NCBI RefSeq assembly: GCF_042680125.1
Contig: NZ_JBHTNY010000026.1
Direction: 5' to 3' (one strand)
Length of the DNA stretch: 64,000 bases
Source of the DNA: Robinsoniella peoriensis
GTDB taxonomy: Bacteria > Bacillota > Clostridia > Lachnospirales > Lachnospiraceae
Positions 37,460-46,471 of this stretch are shown here, piece after piece. The position numbers were made by a program, and so were the translations under genes. The notes under the pieces are model-generated. The model did no database searches. It worked only from the letters and a program-made list of their open reading frames with translations, and had not been told where the DNA came from. Numbering within the stretch: position 1 is the first letter of the stretch; every line of letters begins with the position of its first letter.

Positions 37460-39019
37460 ATGAATATTATAATTATTGATGATGAACGCCTGGCTCTGGA
37501 GAGTCTGGCAGAGTTAATCGATTGGGAAGCACATGGATATCACCTGGCAGGTTGTCTTAAAAATGGATCCGAAGCACTTCGGATGATGAAAACCCTAAAT
37601 CCGGATATAGTGATTACGGATATCAGGATGCCGATTATGGACGGAATTGACCTCAGCAGGGAATTGCAAAAGGACTACCCCCATGTAAAAGTAGTTCTGT
37701 TAACTGCCTATAAAGACTTCGAGTATGCACAGCAAGCTTTGCGATATGGGGTCACCGAATATTTATTAAAGAATCAGATTACTGAAGAAAAGCTTTTGGA
37801 ACTTTTGGAACGCCTCTCTGGAGATATTTTAAAAAGCCGTCAGATTAATCTGGCGATTCAGCATAATTATTATCATGATCTGATGGCAGATATTTCTCCC
37901 CTTGATGAACTAAAGCCCATTCAGAAAAGAGAAGGAGCATTGCAGGTACTGATCAAGATAAAAGAGCCGTATTTATTGAGCGAGCTGGTATCCTTTCAGA
38001 TGCCGGAAATTCGTTTGGATAAAGCAGCGTTAGTGGAAGCCGTTGCAGGAATCGGAGAGGTGAAGCTGCAGCAGATATTCGGCTTTGGACAGCAATGCTG
38101 GGGATTGTTATTTTCCACAGGACTGCCCGGGGGACAGGTGCCGGGACAAGCCTTGCTGATGGAGCTGTATGGAAGAATGAAAAAATATTTTGGAGAATTA
38201 TCTCAGTTCGATATTGCGGTCCTGTATGATCATGGAGCGGTTACGCCGCAAAGTATGAAAGAATCCTATCGAAATATGCTTAAGTATATGAAATATAGCA
38301 TCTTCTTTCAAAGTGCCATGCCCTATGCCAGCCGCAGTATGGAAAAATATTATGAGGATGTGGACAGCAATCACGGCTATGTCCAGGCTGAAATCGCAAA
38401 AGCCAAAGCAGCCATACAAAGCGGAGACTATCAGGGGATGAATCAGATCTTCGACCAGCTGAATACCTATTTTAGCAAACCGCGTTTTAATTTAGGAGGC
38501 TTTCGGTATGTGTTTCGAAAGATGATAGACTTGCTGGATGCGATTCGCGCCAATAATAATTTAAGCTCATTGATGCAATATATTGCGCTGCACCAGGAGG
38601 AGATGGAAGGCATTTCCAGTGTCTGGGAAATCTGGAATTGGATTGTCTGTGAATTTAATAAAATTGGAATTCAGATTGGGTCAAATCCTGGAAGTATTAA
38701 GGACAAAAAGATTCTTCATTCTATTGATTATATTCATAAAAATTATATGAAAAAGATCACAGTAAAAAGTGTGGCGGAAAGTGTGGATCTAAGCGAAGTA
38801 TATTTTGGCAATCTCTTTAAAAAAGAAACGGGATATACCTTTCTGGAGTATTTAACAATGCATAGAATGGAAGTTGCGAAATATCTGATAGGAGAAGGTA
38901 AGTTTAAAGTCTATGAAATTGCGGAGATGACCGGATATACCTCGCCCCAGTACTTTAGCCAGATCTTCCAGAAATCAACAGGATATATGCCAAACGAATA
39001 TAGCCGCAGAGGTGAGTAA
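37460..39019 (+). CDS. AraC-type response regulator (YesN family)
   Basis: 519 residues. Receiver domain 1-125 with phospho-acceptor Asp in DIVITDIRMPIMDG (about residue 55); C-terminal AraC double HTH at about 415-515 (VKSVAESVDLSEVYFGNLFKKETG and VYEIAEMTGYTSPQYFSQIFQKSTG). It overlaps the sensor kinase gene. Two near-identical sites with paired AGTGG repeats 20 bp apart lie before the nucleoside hydrolase and the sugar-binding lipoprotein genes downstream and are its probable targets. Order regulator-then-kinase is the reverse of the first pair in this window. Confidence 0.93.
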   Translation: MNIIIIDDERLALESLAELIDWEAHGYHLAGCLKNGSEALRMMKTLNPDIVITDIRMPIMDGIDLSRELQKDYPHVKVVLLTAYKDFEYAQQALRYGVTEYLLKNQITEEKLLELLERLSGDILKSRQINLAIQHNYYHDLMADISPLDELKPIQKREGALQVLIKIKEPYLLSELVSFQMPEIRLDKAALVEAVAGIGEVKLQQIFGFGQQCWGLLFSTGLPGGQVPGQALLMELYGRMKKYFGELSQFDIAVLYDHGAVTPQSMKESYRNMLKYMKYSIFFQSAMPYASRSMEKYYEDVDSNHGYVQAEIAKAKAAIQSGDYQGMNQIFDQLNTYFSKPRFNLGGFRYVFRKMIDLLDAIRANNNLSSLMQYIALHQEEMEGISSVWEIWNWIVCEFNKIGIQIGSNPGSIKDKKILHSIDYIHKNYMKKITVKSVAESVDLSEVYFGNLFKKETGYTFLEYLTMHRMEVAKYLIGEGKFKVYEIAEMTGYTSPQYFSQIFQKSTGYMPNEYSRRGE

Positions 39020-39020
39020 C

Positions 39021-40727
39021 ATGAAGATAAGTACGAAGATTTCTTTTTATATTATTATCATAACCCTATTGATCAGCGCCGGCAGCGGAACCATGATTTA
39101 CCGGTACTTTTCAGATATGATTGTTACACAGCTGAAGCTGGACAATGAAGCAAAGCTGGACCTGGTTGTCCGGGACCTGAATCATATATATGAGGAAGCT
39201 TACAAATATGGGCAGTATGTTTCCGTTAATAAAGAAGTGCAACAGTATCTTCTTAAGGATAAGAATCCATCGGTATTTGAATTGTTTTCAGAACACAGTA
39301 AGATTCGGCAGAGCTGCAACGAGCTGGTCTTCCTGTCTGAACATATTAACAGTATTGGCATTGTAAAGGATGAAGATGACATTATCTGGACTTATTTACC
39401 TTTTGATGATGCCTACACCAGTCAGGACCAAAAGAAATGGTATCAGACTTATATTGAGGGAGGCAGCGGCAAAGGTATTTTTAGTAAGCCCTATTCTTTT
39501 CAGGGCAGATACTTAGCCAACACTTTAATCAGCGTGGCTTTTCCCTGCCGTTCTGTTGACCAGGCGGGACAGGAACTTGGTACGATCGTTATTGATATAA
39601 ACTGGAGCACAGTAGAACAGGTTATTCGGCGCAATCAGGGTACTTTTGATGCCATGATCTATTTAAATGGGGACAAAAGCGTAAGTGTAGGAGACCAGGA
39701 GTTAATTGACCAGAGTGAATATAAAGAAAATGAACCATTGATTTGCCGAAGTAATGACCTGAAGATTGGGGGCAGCCTGACAGCCATTCTGGATTACTCA
39801 TATCTGGCGGATTCTGTCAGACCCCGGGCAATGATGCTGGTATTGGTTCTTGGCATTATGGTTGCTCTGATTATTGGAATATTGATACGGGTCATGCTGA
39901 ATATCACAAAGCCGGTAGCGATCCTGTCCGCAGCGATGCAAAAAGTTGGAGAAGGTGATTTACAGACACATGCAGAAATTGCTACTCATGATGAATTTGA
40001 ATATCTGGGCAGGGGCTTTAACAATATGGTGGATCAGATAGACCGGCAGGTGAAGGAGACTTTGCAGCATGAAAAGGATAAACATATGCTGGAGCAGGAG
40101 GTTCTGATAGCCCAGATAAACCCTCATTTTATTTACAATACCCTGAATACCATTATCCATCTGGCTCGAAAAGAACGAAACGGAGATATTATTACCCTCA
40201 CCAATTCGTTTATTGAGCTGCTACAGGATGGCATACATCTTTCCCAAAATAAAATTTTCTCAAGCGTTGAGCAGGAATTGCGCATTATCCAAAACTATAT
40301 GTGCATTCAGAATTATCGTTATAAAGACTTATTTTTGCTGTCTATCAGTTGCCCTGATGAGCTGATGGAGGAGTTGATTCCGGCATCCATCATTCAGCCA
40401 TTAATGGAAAATGCATTATTTCATGGAATAGCCCCCCTTGGCCTGCCGGGTAAAATCTGGCTGATTCTGGAGGAAGAGGAGCTTCCCTGTCACCGTGGGC
40501 TGAAAATCTCCGTGATGGATGAAGGGATAGGGATTACTCAGGATCAGGCAGACAGGATATTAACACATGAGCCTCCAGAACAAAGCGGGCGTAATCACGT
40601 TGGCCTGTATAATGTGATAAAACGTCTTGAACTATTGTATGGAACGGATTATACCATAGAGATTACACAGCGCGACGGGGGCGGTACAGTGGTTGAAATT
40701 GTTATTCCTTTGAAACGAGAAGGGTAG
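39021..40727 (+). CDS. YesM-type sensor histidine kinase
   Basis: 568 residues from the ATG at 39021 (GAGGTG eight bases upstream; a GTG at 39012 in the same frame lacks a ribosome site). Membrane segments near residues 9-29 and 272-297 flank an extracellular dCache-like sensor region. HAMP follows, then the His_kinase domain with QINPHFIYNTLN (phospho-acceptor His near 368) and the HATPase domain with ENALFHG, DEGIGI and GLYNV. It probably senses the extracellular form of the substrate used by the downstream locus. It slightly overlaps the regulator stop. Confidence 0.93.
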   Translation: MKISTKISFYIIIITLLISAGSGTMIYRYFSDMIVTQLKLDNEAKLDLVVRDLNHIYEEAYKYGQYVSVNKEVQQYLLKDKNPSVFELFSEHSKIRQSCNELVFLSEHINSIGIVKDEDDIIWTYLPFDDAYTSQDQKKWYQTYIEGGSGKGIFSKPYSFQGRYLANTLISVAFPCRSVDQAGQELGTIVIDINWSTVEQVIRRNQGTFDAMIYLNGDKSVSVGDQELIDQSEYKENEPLICRSNDLKIGGSLTAILDYSYLADSVRPRAMMLVLVLGIMVALIIGILIRVMLNITKPVAILSAAMQKVGEGDLQTHAEIATHDEFEYLGRGFNNMVDQIDRQVKETLQHEKDKHMLEQEVLIAQINPHFIYNTLNTIIHLARKERNGDIITLTNSFIELLQDGIHLSQNKIFSSVEQELRIIQNYMCIQNYRYKDLFLLSISCPDELMEELIPASIIQPLMENALFHGIAPLGLPGKIWLILEEEELPCHRGLKISVMDEGIGITQDQADRILTHEPPEQSGRNHVGLYNVIKRLELLYGTDYTIEITQRDGGGTVVEIVIPLKREG

Positions 40728-40751
40728 TACATAAAACTGTACAGCTCCATT

Positions 40752-40820
40752 AAAAAAGTGGTTTTACAAACAGAATAGTGGGAATAGCTACTACAATCCT
40801 TTTTCTAGACATGATAAAAT
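40752..40820 (+). promoter_or_regulatory. Response-regulator operator and promoter of the nucleoside hydrolase gene
   Basis: Two AGTGG direct repeats start at 40757 and 40777, exactly 20 bases apart, within a 48-base block (40752-40799) nearly identical to 42965-43012. A TACAAT (40792-40797) sits in the -35 place and TAAAAT (40815-40820) in the -10 place with a 17-base spacer. The second AGTGG is 38 bases from the -10 in both copies. This suits an AraC-type activator bound next to a weak -35. Confidence 0.75.
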
Positions 40821-40852
40821 GATGCAAATATAAAAAGGAAAAGGTGATTATA

Positions 40853-41746
40853 ATGGAATTAACGAAAAGAGTAGTAATTGATACTGATATCGGAGATGAT
40901 GTGGATGATGCCCTTGCCATTGCTTTGGCAGTTAAGTCCGGGAAACTTCAGGTGGAAGGGGTTACCACGATATGCCGGTATGCCAGCCACAGGGCAGTGT
41001 TAGCCGCAAAGGTACTTAAGTCCTGCGGTGCGGATTTCATTCCTGTCTATGAAGGAATCGGTACATTTATAGTTGACCGCCATGATGATAACGATCATGA
41101 GCTTCCCTGCCTGTGCGAAGAGCTTGACGGCAATTATGTAAAAAATGAAATGCATGCAGTTGACTTTCTGGTGCAGACGCTGAGAAAGTATCCGGATACA
41201 ACTATTTTGGCAATGGGGCCTTTGACGAATCTGGCGGCTGTGGCATTAATAGCTCCGGAAGTAATGATTGGGACTAATATCATCGTTATGGGAGGGGCAT
41301 TTGAGTCTCCGTACCAGGAATGGAATATTTATTGTGATCCGGAAGCAGCTGGGATTGTACTGCGTTCAGGGGCAAATATTAAGATGGTTGGATTGGATGT
41401 AACCACAAAATGTATCTTAGAAGATGCAGACTTAAAGCGCTTGAAGGACAGTCCAAAAGAAGATGCCAGATACCTGTCTACATTGATTGAAACCTATAAA
41501 AACGCCACCGGAAAAGGAATTATGCTCCATGACCCTCTTGTAGTCGGACAGCTGTTAAATCCAAAGCTGATAAAGTATTCTGCTGTCAGGGCAGAAGTGG
41601 AACTGCGGGGAGAGTTTACCCGTGGCAGCCTGATTGTAGAAAAGAATTACTTTGGCGAAGAAGAAAAAATCCCGAATATAGAAGCGGCTGTGGAAGTAGA
41701 CAGCAAGGGGTTTGCTGAGCTGATGATGAGTGTTATCTGTGGCTAG
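40853..41746 (+). CDS. Nucleoside hydrolase (IUNH family)
   Basis: 297 residues, cytoplasmic. Hydrolyses the N-glycosidic bond of ribonucleosides or a similar riboside. The DTDIGDDVDDA motif at residues 10-20 supplies the Ca2+ and ribose ligands, and AMGPLTNLAAV and MGGAF are family hallmarks; the catalytic-Asp environment is intact. The start is the ATG at 40853 (AAGG eight bases before); the GTG at 40844 overlaps the ribosome site. Its TAG stop is the CTAG end of a MITE copy. It has its own copy of the response-regulator operator. The substrate may be other than a nucleoside given its catabolic context (inference). Confidence 0.92.
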   Translation: MELTKRVVIDTDIGDDVDDALAIALAVKSGKLQVEGVTTICRYASHRAVLAAKVLKSCGADFIPVYEGIGTFIVDRHDDNDHELPCLCEELDGNYVKNEMHAVDFLVQTLRKYPDTTILAMGPLTNLAAVALIAPEVMIGTNIIVMGGAFESPYQEWNIYCDPEAAGIVLRSGANIKMVGLDVTTKCILEDADLKRLKDSPKEDARYLSTLIETYKNATGKGIMLHDPLVVGQLLNPKLIKYSAVRAEVELRGEFTRGSLIVEKNYFGEEEKIPNIEAAVEVDSKGFAELMMSVICG

Positions 41747-41908
41747 AGCGTGTTTGAAAATTCATTCCCGCCATCTGCACGCCCCACTTTGCGGCATATT
41801 TGCCCCGAATTCAGGTTGCGTAGCCCGCTACGCGCCCTTCATCCGGAACAAATCTCCCACAAAGCGTGACGCACAGCTGCCAGAAAGCAATTTTCAAACA
41901 CGCTCTAG
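41743..41908. mobile_element. MITE copy B (complete, 166 bp)
   Basis: CTAG at both ends (41743-41746, 41905-41908) encloses inverted termini AGAGCGTGTTTGAAAATT / AATTTTCAAACACGCTCT. The two halves are imperfect inverted repeats along their whole length around a GCGTAGCCCGCTACGC centre, so the element folds into one long hairpin. The ends fit IS630/Tc1-type insertion, which targets TA within CTAG. The nucleoside hydrolase stop codon is the TAG of the left end. It encodes nothing credible. Confidence 0.88.
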
Positions 41909-41932
41909 AGGAGAGGAATGTAGTTCTGTGTT

Positions 41933-41992
41933 ACAAATCTCCCACAAACTGTGACGCACAGTTGTCAGAAAGTAATTTTCAAATACGCTCTA
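41933..41992. repeat. MITE fragment C (right half)
   Basis: Matches the right half of copy B from ACAAATCTCCCACAAA to the AATTTTCAAATACGCTCTA end. It lies 25 bases beyond copy B in the same orientation, as if two elements inserted next to each other and one lost its left half. Confidence 0.8.
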
Positions 41993-42021
41993 AGCCAAAA
42001 GTAGTTGAGTCTCTTAGCTTT

Positions 42022-42036
42022 TAGAGCGTGTTTGAA
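42022..42036. repeat. MITE fragment (left terminus only)
   Basis: TAGAGCGTGTTTGAA matches only the terminal repeat. It lies immediately beyond the stop of the flavin reductase-like gene on the opposite strand. Confidence 0.55.
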
Positions 42037-42044
42037 GAGAATGC

Positions 42045-42728
42045 TTATTTTGTAATCCAGGGAATTGGGTTGCCTTGCTGTATTATCCCGGGACCAAAAG
42101 GTGTTGTTTCTCCTGTTTCTGGATTGGTAGGTTGGTCAATTTGAAACAAATACCCGCTCACCCCGTATCTGCCGAGTTTGTTTTGGTCGTAGCGTTCGCT
42201 ATCCATACAAATATTGACGGATTTCAATGCAACTGCGACTTCCTGACTACCCTCGAAAAGCTCATGTTCCCATAAATATTCACATTCGATATTCAAAAAA
42301 CACTCTTTAATTCGTGGAGCGTTGACCTTTAAGGCTTTCTCTGCCGTTAAACCGGAGGCGGTGATTTCATCTGTATCAAACTGATTATTACCAATCGTTT
42401 TAATACATCGATCGTAAATGTCATTTGAGGGGAAATTTAACACGCATACCCTTGTTTCTTTCAATGATTGATACATATGTCCGCCTTTATGGACTTTTCC
42501 CATAATACAGATGAAGTTGTCGGCTCCGCTGCCCGCAAAGTTAGTCCAGGATTGCAGACAGGCGTTTTCCTTACCGTTGGATTTCCATCCTGTAACGACG
42601 AATACTAACGACGGCATGGCTGTCACAAAATCATACCATGACATATTTCCACAGGCTGTCAAGTATTGTTCAGTTTCATATCCAGCAAGTTTTCCCGGTC
42701 TCTCAAAAATAGATATATCCTTCTTCAT
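42045..42728 (-). CDS. Flavin reductase-like FMN-binding split-barrel protein
   Basis: 227 residues. The layout matches the flavin reductase domain: MPSLVFVVTGWKSNGKENACLQSWTNFAG near the N-terminus (substrate-entry and FMN-binding strands), FICIMGKVHKGGHMYQSLKETRVCVLNFPS next, and a C-terminal cap. Such proteins bind FMN and reduce it or act as oxidoreductases. GGGAGG lies seven bases before ATG 42728; the ATG at 42734 is too close to it. The gene interrupts the strand order of the catabolic locus and is probably independently regulated. Electron partner unknown. Confidence 0.85.
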   Translation of the reverse strand: MKKDISIFERPGKLAGYETEQYLTACGNMSWYDFVTAMPSLVFVVTGWKSNGKENACLQSWTNFAGSGADNFICIMGKVHKGGHMYQSLKETRVCVLNFPSNDIYDRCIKTIGNNQFDTDEITASGLTAEKALKVNAPRIKECFLNIECEYLWEHELFEGSQEVAVALKSVNICMDSERYDQNKLGRYGVSGYLFQIDQPTNPETGETTPFGPGIIQQGNPIPWITK

Positions 42729-42916
42729 TATCATTCCTCCCTTTATTTTGAACCTATTAAATTATTTTCATAGTTAATCTCTCATCTATTGACATTATAG
42801 CATAACCTCCATCATTATAGTAGCTGCAAACCTATCGGCAACAAATGTCTCTGCCATTTCCCACTCCCCCCAACCTTCCGTACACAACATCCATTTACAA
42901 AGCATCATAATTCAGT

Positions 42917-42955
42917 ATCCCCCCAATCGTTTTACAATGGTTGAGGGGATTTTTA
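42917..42955 (+). terminator. Terminator ahead of the catabolic operon
   Basis: ATCCCCCCAATC pairs with GGTTGAGGGGAT (with small bulges) around TTTTACAAT, followed by TTTTATTT. It would block read-through into the sugar operon from upstream on the plus strand. Confidence 0.65.
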
Positions 42956-42964
42956 TTTCCATTA

Positions 42965-43034
42965 TAAAAAAGTGGTATTACAAACAAAATAGTGGTAATA
43001 GCTACTACAATCTATTTTTTAATAATGCTACAAT
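42965..43034 (+). promoter_or_regulatory. Response-regulator operator and promoter of the catabolic operon
   Basis: The block 42965-43012 repeats the one at 40752-40799 with about six changes. AGTGG repeats start at 42971 and 42991 (20 bp apart). TACAAT (43006-43011) occupies the -35 site and TACAAT (43029-43034) the -10 site, 17 bases apart, with the same 38-base distance from repeat to -10 as in the other copy. Confidence 0.78.
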
Positions 43035-43086
43035 TATTTTACAAAACAAACAAAGCAGATAACCCAAATTAATAGGAGGTAACAAA

Positions 43087-44442
43087 ATGAGAAAGTTCGT
43101 ACAAATGTTTACAGCTGTATCACTGGCAGTATCCTTGCTGGTTGGATGCGGACCAACACAGCAAAAGAATGAAACTACGGCAACTACAGCTCCAGAGGCA
43201 GACGATGCAAAAAAAGGTACTGCCACTGCTGCAGGAGATACCACAGCAGAGGGGGCAGAGGAGCTTTCGGGAAAGCTTACCATTTGGTGGTGGGCAGATC
43301 AGATGGAAATCATTGAGGATTTTCAGAAATTGTATCCAAACGTAGAGGTGGAACCGGTTATGATTGATGCGGGTGATTATCTTACAAAAGTGCAGAGCAC
43401 CATCGCATCCGGCGGACAGTTACCGGATATTCTCATGGGGGAACTTTCTTTTAGAGGGAAGCTTTTCAGTATGGATATCCTGGAAAATCTGGAGGCAGAG
43501 CCTTACAACTTTGACCGTACCCAGGTAGTTGACTATCTTATTCCGGCGATGACGGACGAGAATGACCAGGTGCTGGGCATTGAAACCTGCCAGAGTCCGG
43601 CAGGAATGGCGTACAAGAGGGATTTAGCGAAAGAATATCTGGGTACGGATGATCCGGAAGAGCTGGAAGCAATGCTGAAAGACTGGGATTCCTTTATCGA
43701 AAAAGGAAAAGAAGTTTCAGAAAAGAGCGGAAATAAGATAACGATGATACCATCTCTGGGTGATGTTTATTATATGATAAACGGACAGTCAAAGGTACCT
43801 CGTATCAGCGGAGATACGATTGATATGGCAGCAGTAACTGATACCTTTGCACAGGTTGCTAAATTCCGGGATGCAGGAATAGTGGATAAAATTGTACAGT
43901 GGACACCGGCATGGTTTTCAGCTTATGGTTCCGGCAACAGTATCTTCTACCCAACGGCATGCTGGGGCGTGGTTGACTATGTAAAAGCAAATGATGAGCA
44001 GGGCAAAGGAAACTGGGGACTGATTGTACCTCCATCAGGCGGATTCAACTGGGGCGGAACTACCATGAGTATTACAAAGAGCAGTGAAAATAAATTAGCG
44101 GCATGGAAATTGATTGAATTTTATAACTTAACAAAAGAAGGAACGGAGACAAAAAAAGTATTGCAGTTAATACCTACTTCTAAGGATGGCGCGAGTGACC
44201 CATACTTTGCAGAGGGTGAGGATGAATTTTTTGCAGGCCAGAATATCGGTGATGTATGGATGAACAGAGTTATTCCGACGATCCACATCAATCCCATCAC
44301 CAAATACGATATTCCGGATGTAATGGCAGTGGAACTCGTTCTCAGCAGTATGAATGCGGACACTTCGATTACGGCGGAACAGGCAGCAGAACTATATAAG
44401 CAGGAAATGGAGAATGGTGCTCCTGAAATAACAGTAAAGTAA
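43087..44442 (+). CDS. Sugar ABC transporter substrate-binding lipoprotein
   Basis: 451 residues, SBP_bac_1 family (CUT1 sugar importers). The lipoprotein signal ends LLVGC with the lipidated Cys at residue 21; a Thr/Ala/Glu linker follows, then the binding domain (GKLTIWWWADQMEIIEDFQKLYP at about 60-82). GGAGG precedes the ATG. It heads a plus-strand operon and has the strongest candidate activator site in the window. A hairpin after the gene should raise its level over the permeases. Confidence 0.93.
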   Translation: MRKFVQMFTAVSLAVSLLVGCGPTQQKNETTATTAPEADDAKKGTATAAGDTTAEGAEELSGKLTIWWWADQMEIIEDFQKLYPNVEVEPVMIDAGDYLTKVQSTIASGGQLPDILMGELSFRGKLFSMDILENLEAEPYNFDRTQVVDYLIPAMTDENDQVLGIETCQSPAGMAYKRDLAKEYLGTDDPEELEAMLKDWDSFIEKGKEVSEKSGNKITMIPSLGDVYYMINGQSKVPRISGDTIDMAAVTDTFAQVAKFRDAGIVDKIVQWTPAWFSAYGSGNSIFYPTACWGVVDYVKANDEQGKGNWGLIVPPSGGFNWGGTTMSITKSSENKLAAWKLIEFYNLTKEGTETKKVLQLIPTSKDGASDPYFAEGEDEFFAGQNIGDVWMNRVIPTIHINPITKYDIPDVMAVELVLSSMNADTSITAEQAAELYKQEMENGAPEITVK

Positions 44443-44452
44443 CTGATTTCAC

Positions 44453-44491
44453 AAACCGGGCGTGGTCCGTGATACAACGCCCGGTTTTGCT
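44453..44491 (+). terminator. Intra-operon attenuator hairpin after the binding-protein gene
   Basis: AAACCGGGCG (44453-44462) pairs perfectly with CGCCCGGTTT (44478-44487), then TTGCTC. Its place between binding protein and permease genes is typical of partial termination. Confidence 0.75.
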
Positions 44492-44519
44492 CTAAAAATA
44501 GAAAAGTCAGGTGATTAAA

Positions 44520-45455
44520 ATGGTAAAAGCAAAAGTAAAAATAACCAAACGGAAATGGTTTTGGCCGCTGATGTTCCTGCTGCCTTATTGTGTGATCTAT
44601 TTGATCTTCAGTGCATTTCCTATCTTACATTCGTTTATAATCAGTATTTTTGACTGGAAGGTCATGGGAGGCAGCACCTTTGTTGGATTAAAGAATTATA
44701 TTGAGCTGCTGACAACGGATAAGTGGTTTTTGAAATCCTTGTTTAATACGGCATTGCTGATGGTGATGTACATACCGGCATCAATTATTGTTGCCTTGCT
44801 GCTGTCGAATTTAATATTTACAAAAGGAGTCCGCTTTAAAAAATACTTTCAGCTTGCGTATTTTTTGCCCCACGTAACTACCGCGGTGGCCATTGGACTG
44901 ATGTTTGCTCTGATTTTTGACTGGCAGACAGGTATCTTAAATAAATTACTTTTACAGTTAGGATTGATTAATGAAGGGCTTAACTGGCTTGGAACGCCTG
45001 GACTTGCCCGCTTTGTAACGGCACTTATGCTGTTTTGGAGCTATTTTGGATACTGCACCATTTTTTACCTATCCGGACTCTCCGGTATACCCGAAGAGCT
45101 TTATGAAGCGGCAAAGCTGGATGGGGCAGGGGGCTTTCATATATTGCGCTATATTACGATACCCATGCTAAAGCCTATTACACAATTTCTCGTTATTACA
45201 AGTATCATTTCCGGATCCCAGATTGTGGAGGAACCGATGCTGCTGCTCAATGGCTGGGCGACCGTAGGTAATGCAGTGGGAGGGCCGGAGCGTTCGTGCC
45301 TGACAGCTGTGTGGTATCTATATGACACCGCATTTGGAAAAAACAGTATGATGAACTATTCCAAAGGTGCGGCAATTGGATATTTAACGTTTGTGTTTAT
45401 TATGATCATTGTGTTTATCAGAAACAGATTTAGCAAGGAGGATGAATATGAATAA
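44520..45455 (+). CDS. Sugar ABC transporter permease, MalF/UgpA type
   Basis: 311 residues with six predicted helices. EAA motif LYEAAKLDGAGGFHILRYITIPML at about residues 195-218. The ATG at 44520 has AGGTGA just upstream; a GTG at 44511 is part of that ribosome site. It overlaps the second permease gene by 8 bases. It should form the CUT1 transmembrane channel with that protein; the operon lacks an ATPase. Confidence 0.92.
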   Translation: MVKAKVKITKRKWFWPLMFLLPYCVIYLIFSAFPILHSFIISIFDWKVMGGSTFVGLKNYIELLTTDKWFLKSLFNTALLMVMYIPASIIVALLLSNLIFTKGVRFKKYFQLAYFLPHVTTAVAIGLMFALIFDWQTGILNKLLLQLGLINEGLNWLGTPGLARFVTALMLFWSYFGYCTIFYLSGLSGIPEELYEAAKLDGAGGFHILRYITIPMLKPITQFLVITSIISGSQIVEEPMLLLNGWATVGNAVGGPERSCLTAVWYLYDTAFGKNSMMNYSKGAAIGYLTFVFIMIIVFIRNRFSKEDEYE

Positions 45456-46263
45456 GAAAAAAGTTATTCTCATTACTGTAGTGCTGTTTCTTCTGTCATT
45501 TGTTACAGTATTTCCATTTTACATCATGATTACGATGGGCACGAAATCCACAGAAGAACTCTTTCGAGGCATTTCTCTGATCCCGGGTACGCATTTACTT
45601 GATAATATTAAGACGATTGCAAGCGGAACGTTTCTGCGCTTTTACATAAACAGTTTGGTGGTTTCCTTTTCCGCCATGGGCATTGGTGCATTGACCAGCT
45701 CCATGGCAGGGTTCGCACTTTCTAAATATGATTTTAAATACCGGAAAATAATTATGAACATCATTCTCTTTTCCATGATGATACCAGGGCAGATCAGCCT
45801 GATTGCCTATATAATGGAAATGCGAACCTTTGGCTTACTGGATACACTATGGCCGCTGATTATTCAATTTTCCGCAAATGCTTTTGGCGTTTACTGGATG
45901 AAGCAGAGCATGGATGGAGGTATCCCGGACGAAGTTATGGAGAGTGCCCGCATCGACGGCGCATCCGAGCCCCGGATCTTTTTCTCCATTGCAATGCCTT
46001 TTGTTAAGGCACCTCTGGTGACCATTTTATTATTACTGTTCTTATGGTCCTGGAACAATTACCTGGTACCGCTCATTGCCATTAACGATCCGAATATGTA
46101 TACCGTACCTCTTGGCCTTGCTATGTTAAATGGGCTTCACAAGACGAATTATGCAGCAAAGATACTGGCACTGAGTTTTGGAACCATACCGCTTGTGATT
46201 ATGTTTATCTTCGGATCAAAATATTTTATCAAAGGATTAACGGCAGGAGCAGTAAAGGGCTAG
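45448..46263 (+). CDS. Sugar ABC transporter permease, MalG/UgpE type
   Basis: 271 residues from the ATG at 45448 (AGGAGG at 45436-45441, six bases upstream). Six helices; EAA motif VMESARIDGASEPRIFFSIAMPFVK. The gene ends in TAG that is also the left CTAG end of MITE copy D, so the element sits directly on the stop codon inside the operon. Confidence 0.92.
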   Translation: MNKKKVILITVVLFLLSFVTVFPFYIMITMGTKSTEELFRGISLIPGTHLLDNIKTIASGTFLRFYINSLVVSFSAMGIGALTSSMAGFALSKYDFKYRKIIMNIILFSMMIPGQISLIAYIMEMRTFGLLDTLWPLIIQFSANAFGVYWMKQSMDGGIPDEVMESARIDGASEPRIFFSIAMPFVKAPLVTILLLLFLWSWNNYLVPLIAINDPNMYTVPLGLAMLNGLHKTNYAAKILALSFGTIPLVIMFIFGSKYFIKGLTAGAVKG

Positions 46264-46425
46264 AGCGTGTTTGAAAATTCATTCCCGCCATCTGTACGCC
46301 CCACTTTGCGGTATATTTGCCCCGAATTCAGGTTACGTAGCCCGCTGCGCGCCCTTCATCCGGGACAAATCTCCCACAAACTGTGACGTACATCTGCCAG
46401 AAAGCAATTTTAAAACACGCTCTAG
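46260..46425. mobile_element. MITE copy D (complete, 166 bp, inside the operon)
   Basis: Same length, orientation and CTAG ends as copy B, with about ten differences by eye. It sits between the permease stop and the URO-D-like gene, so its long hairpin is transcribed with the operon and could act as a processing site or partial terminator. Confidence 0.88.
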
Positions 46426-46471
46426 TCAGCATAAGGTCATACAGATATCAGAAAAATTTGGAGGAATATAA

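Larger units (their letters stand above)
42735..43086. other. Intergenic region with terminator and operator
   Basis: Contains a hairpin terminator at 42917-42955 and the operator/promoter at 42965-43034 of the catabolic operon. The remaining bases hold the flavin reductase promoter zone and show no gene. Confidence 0.6.

Noticed and set aside
42917..42955. Hairpin before the sugar operon as a riboswitch
   Set aside because: It is a simple stem with a T tail located upstream of the promoter, so it cannot be in the operon's leader RNA.
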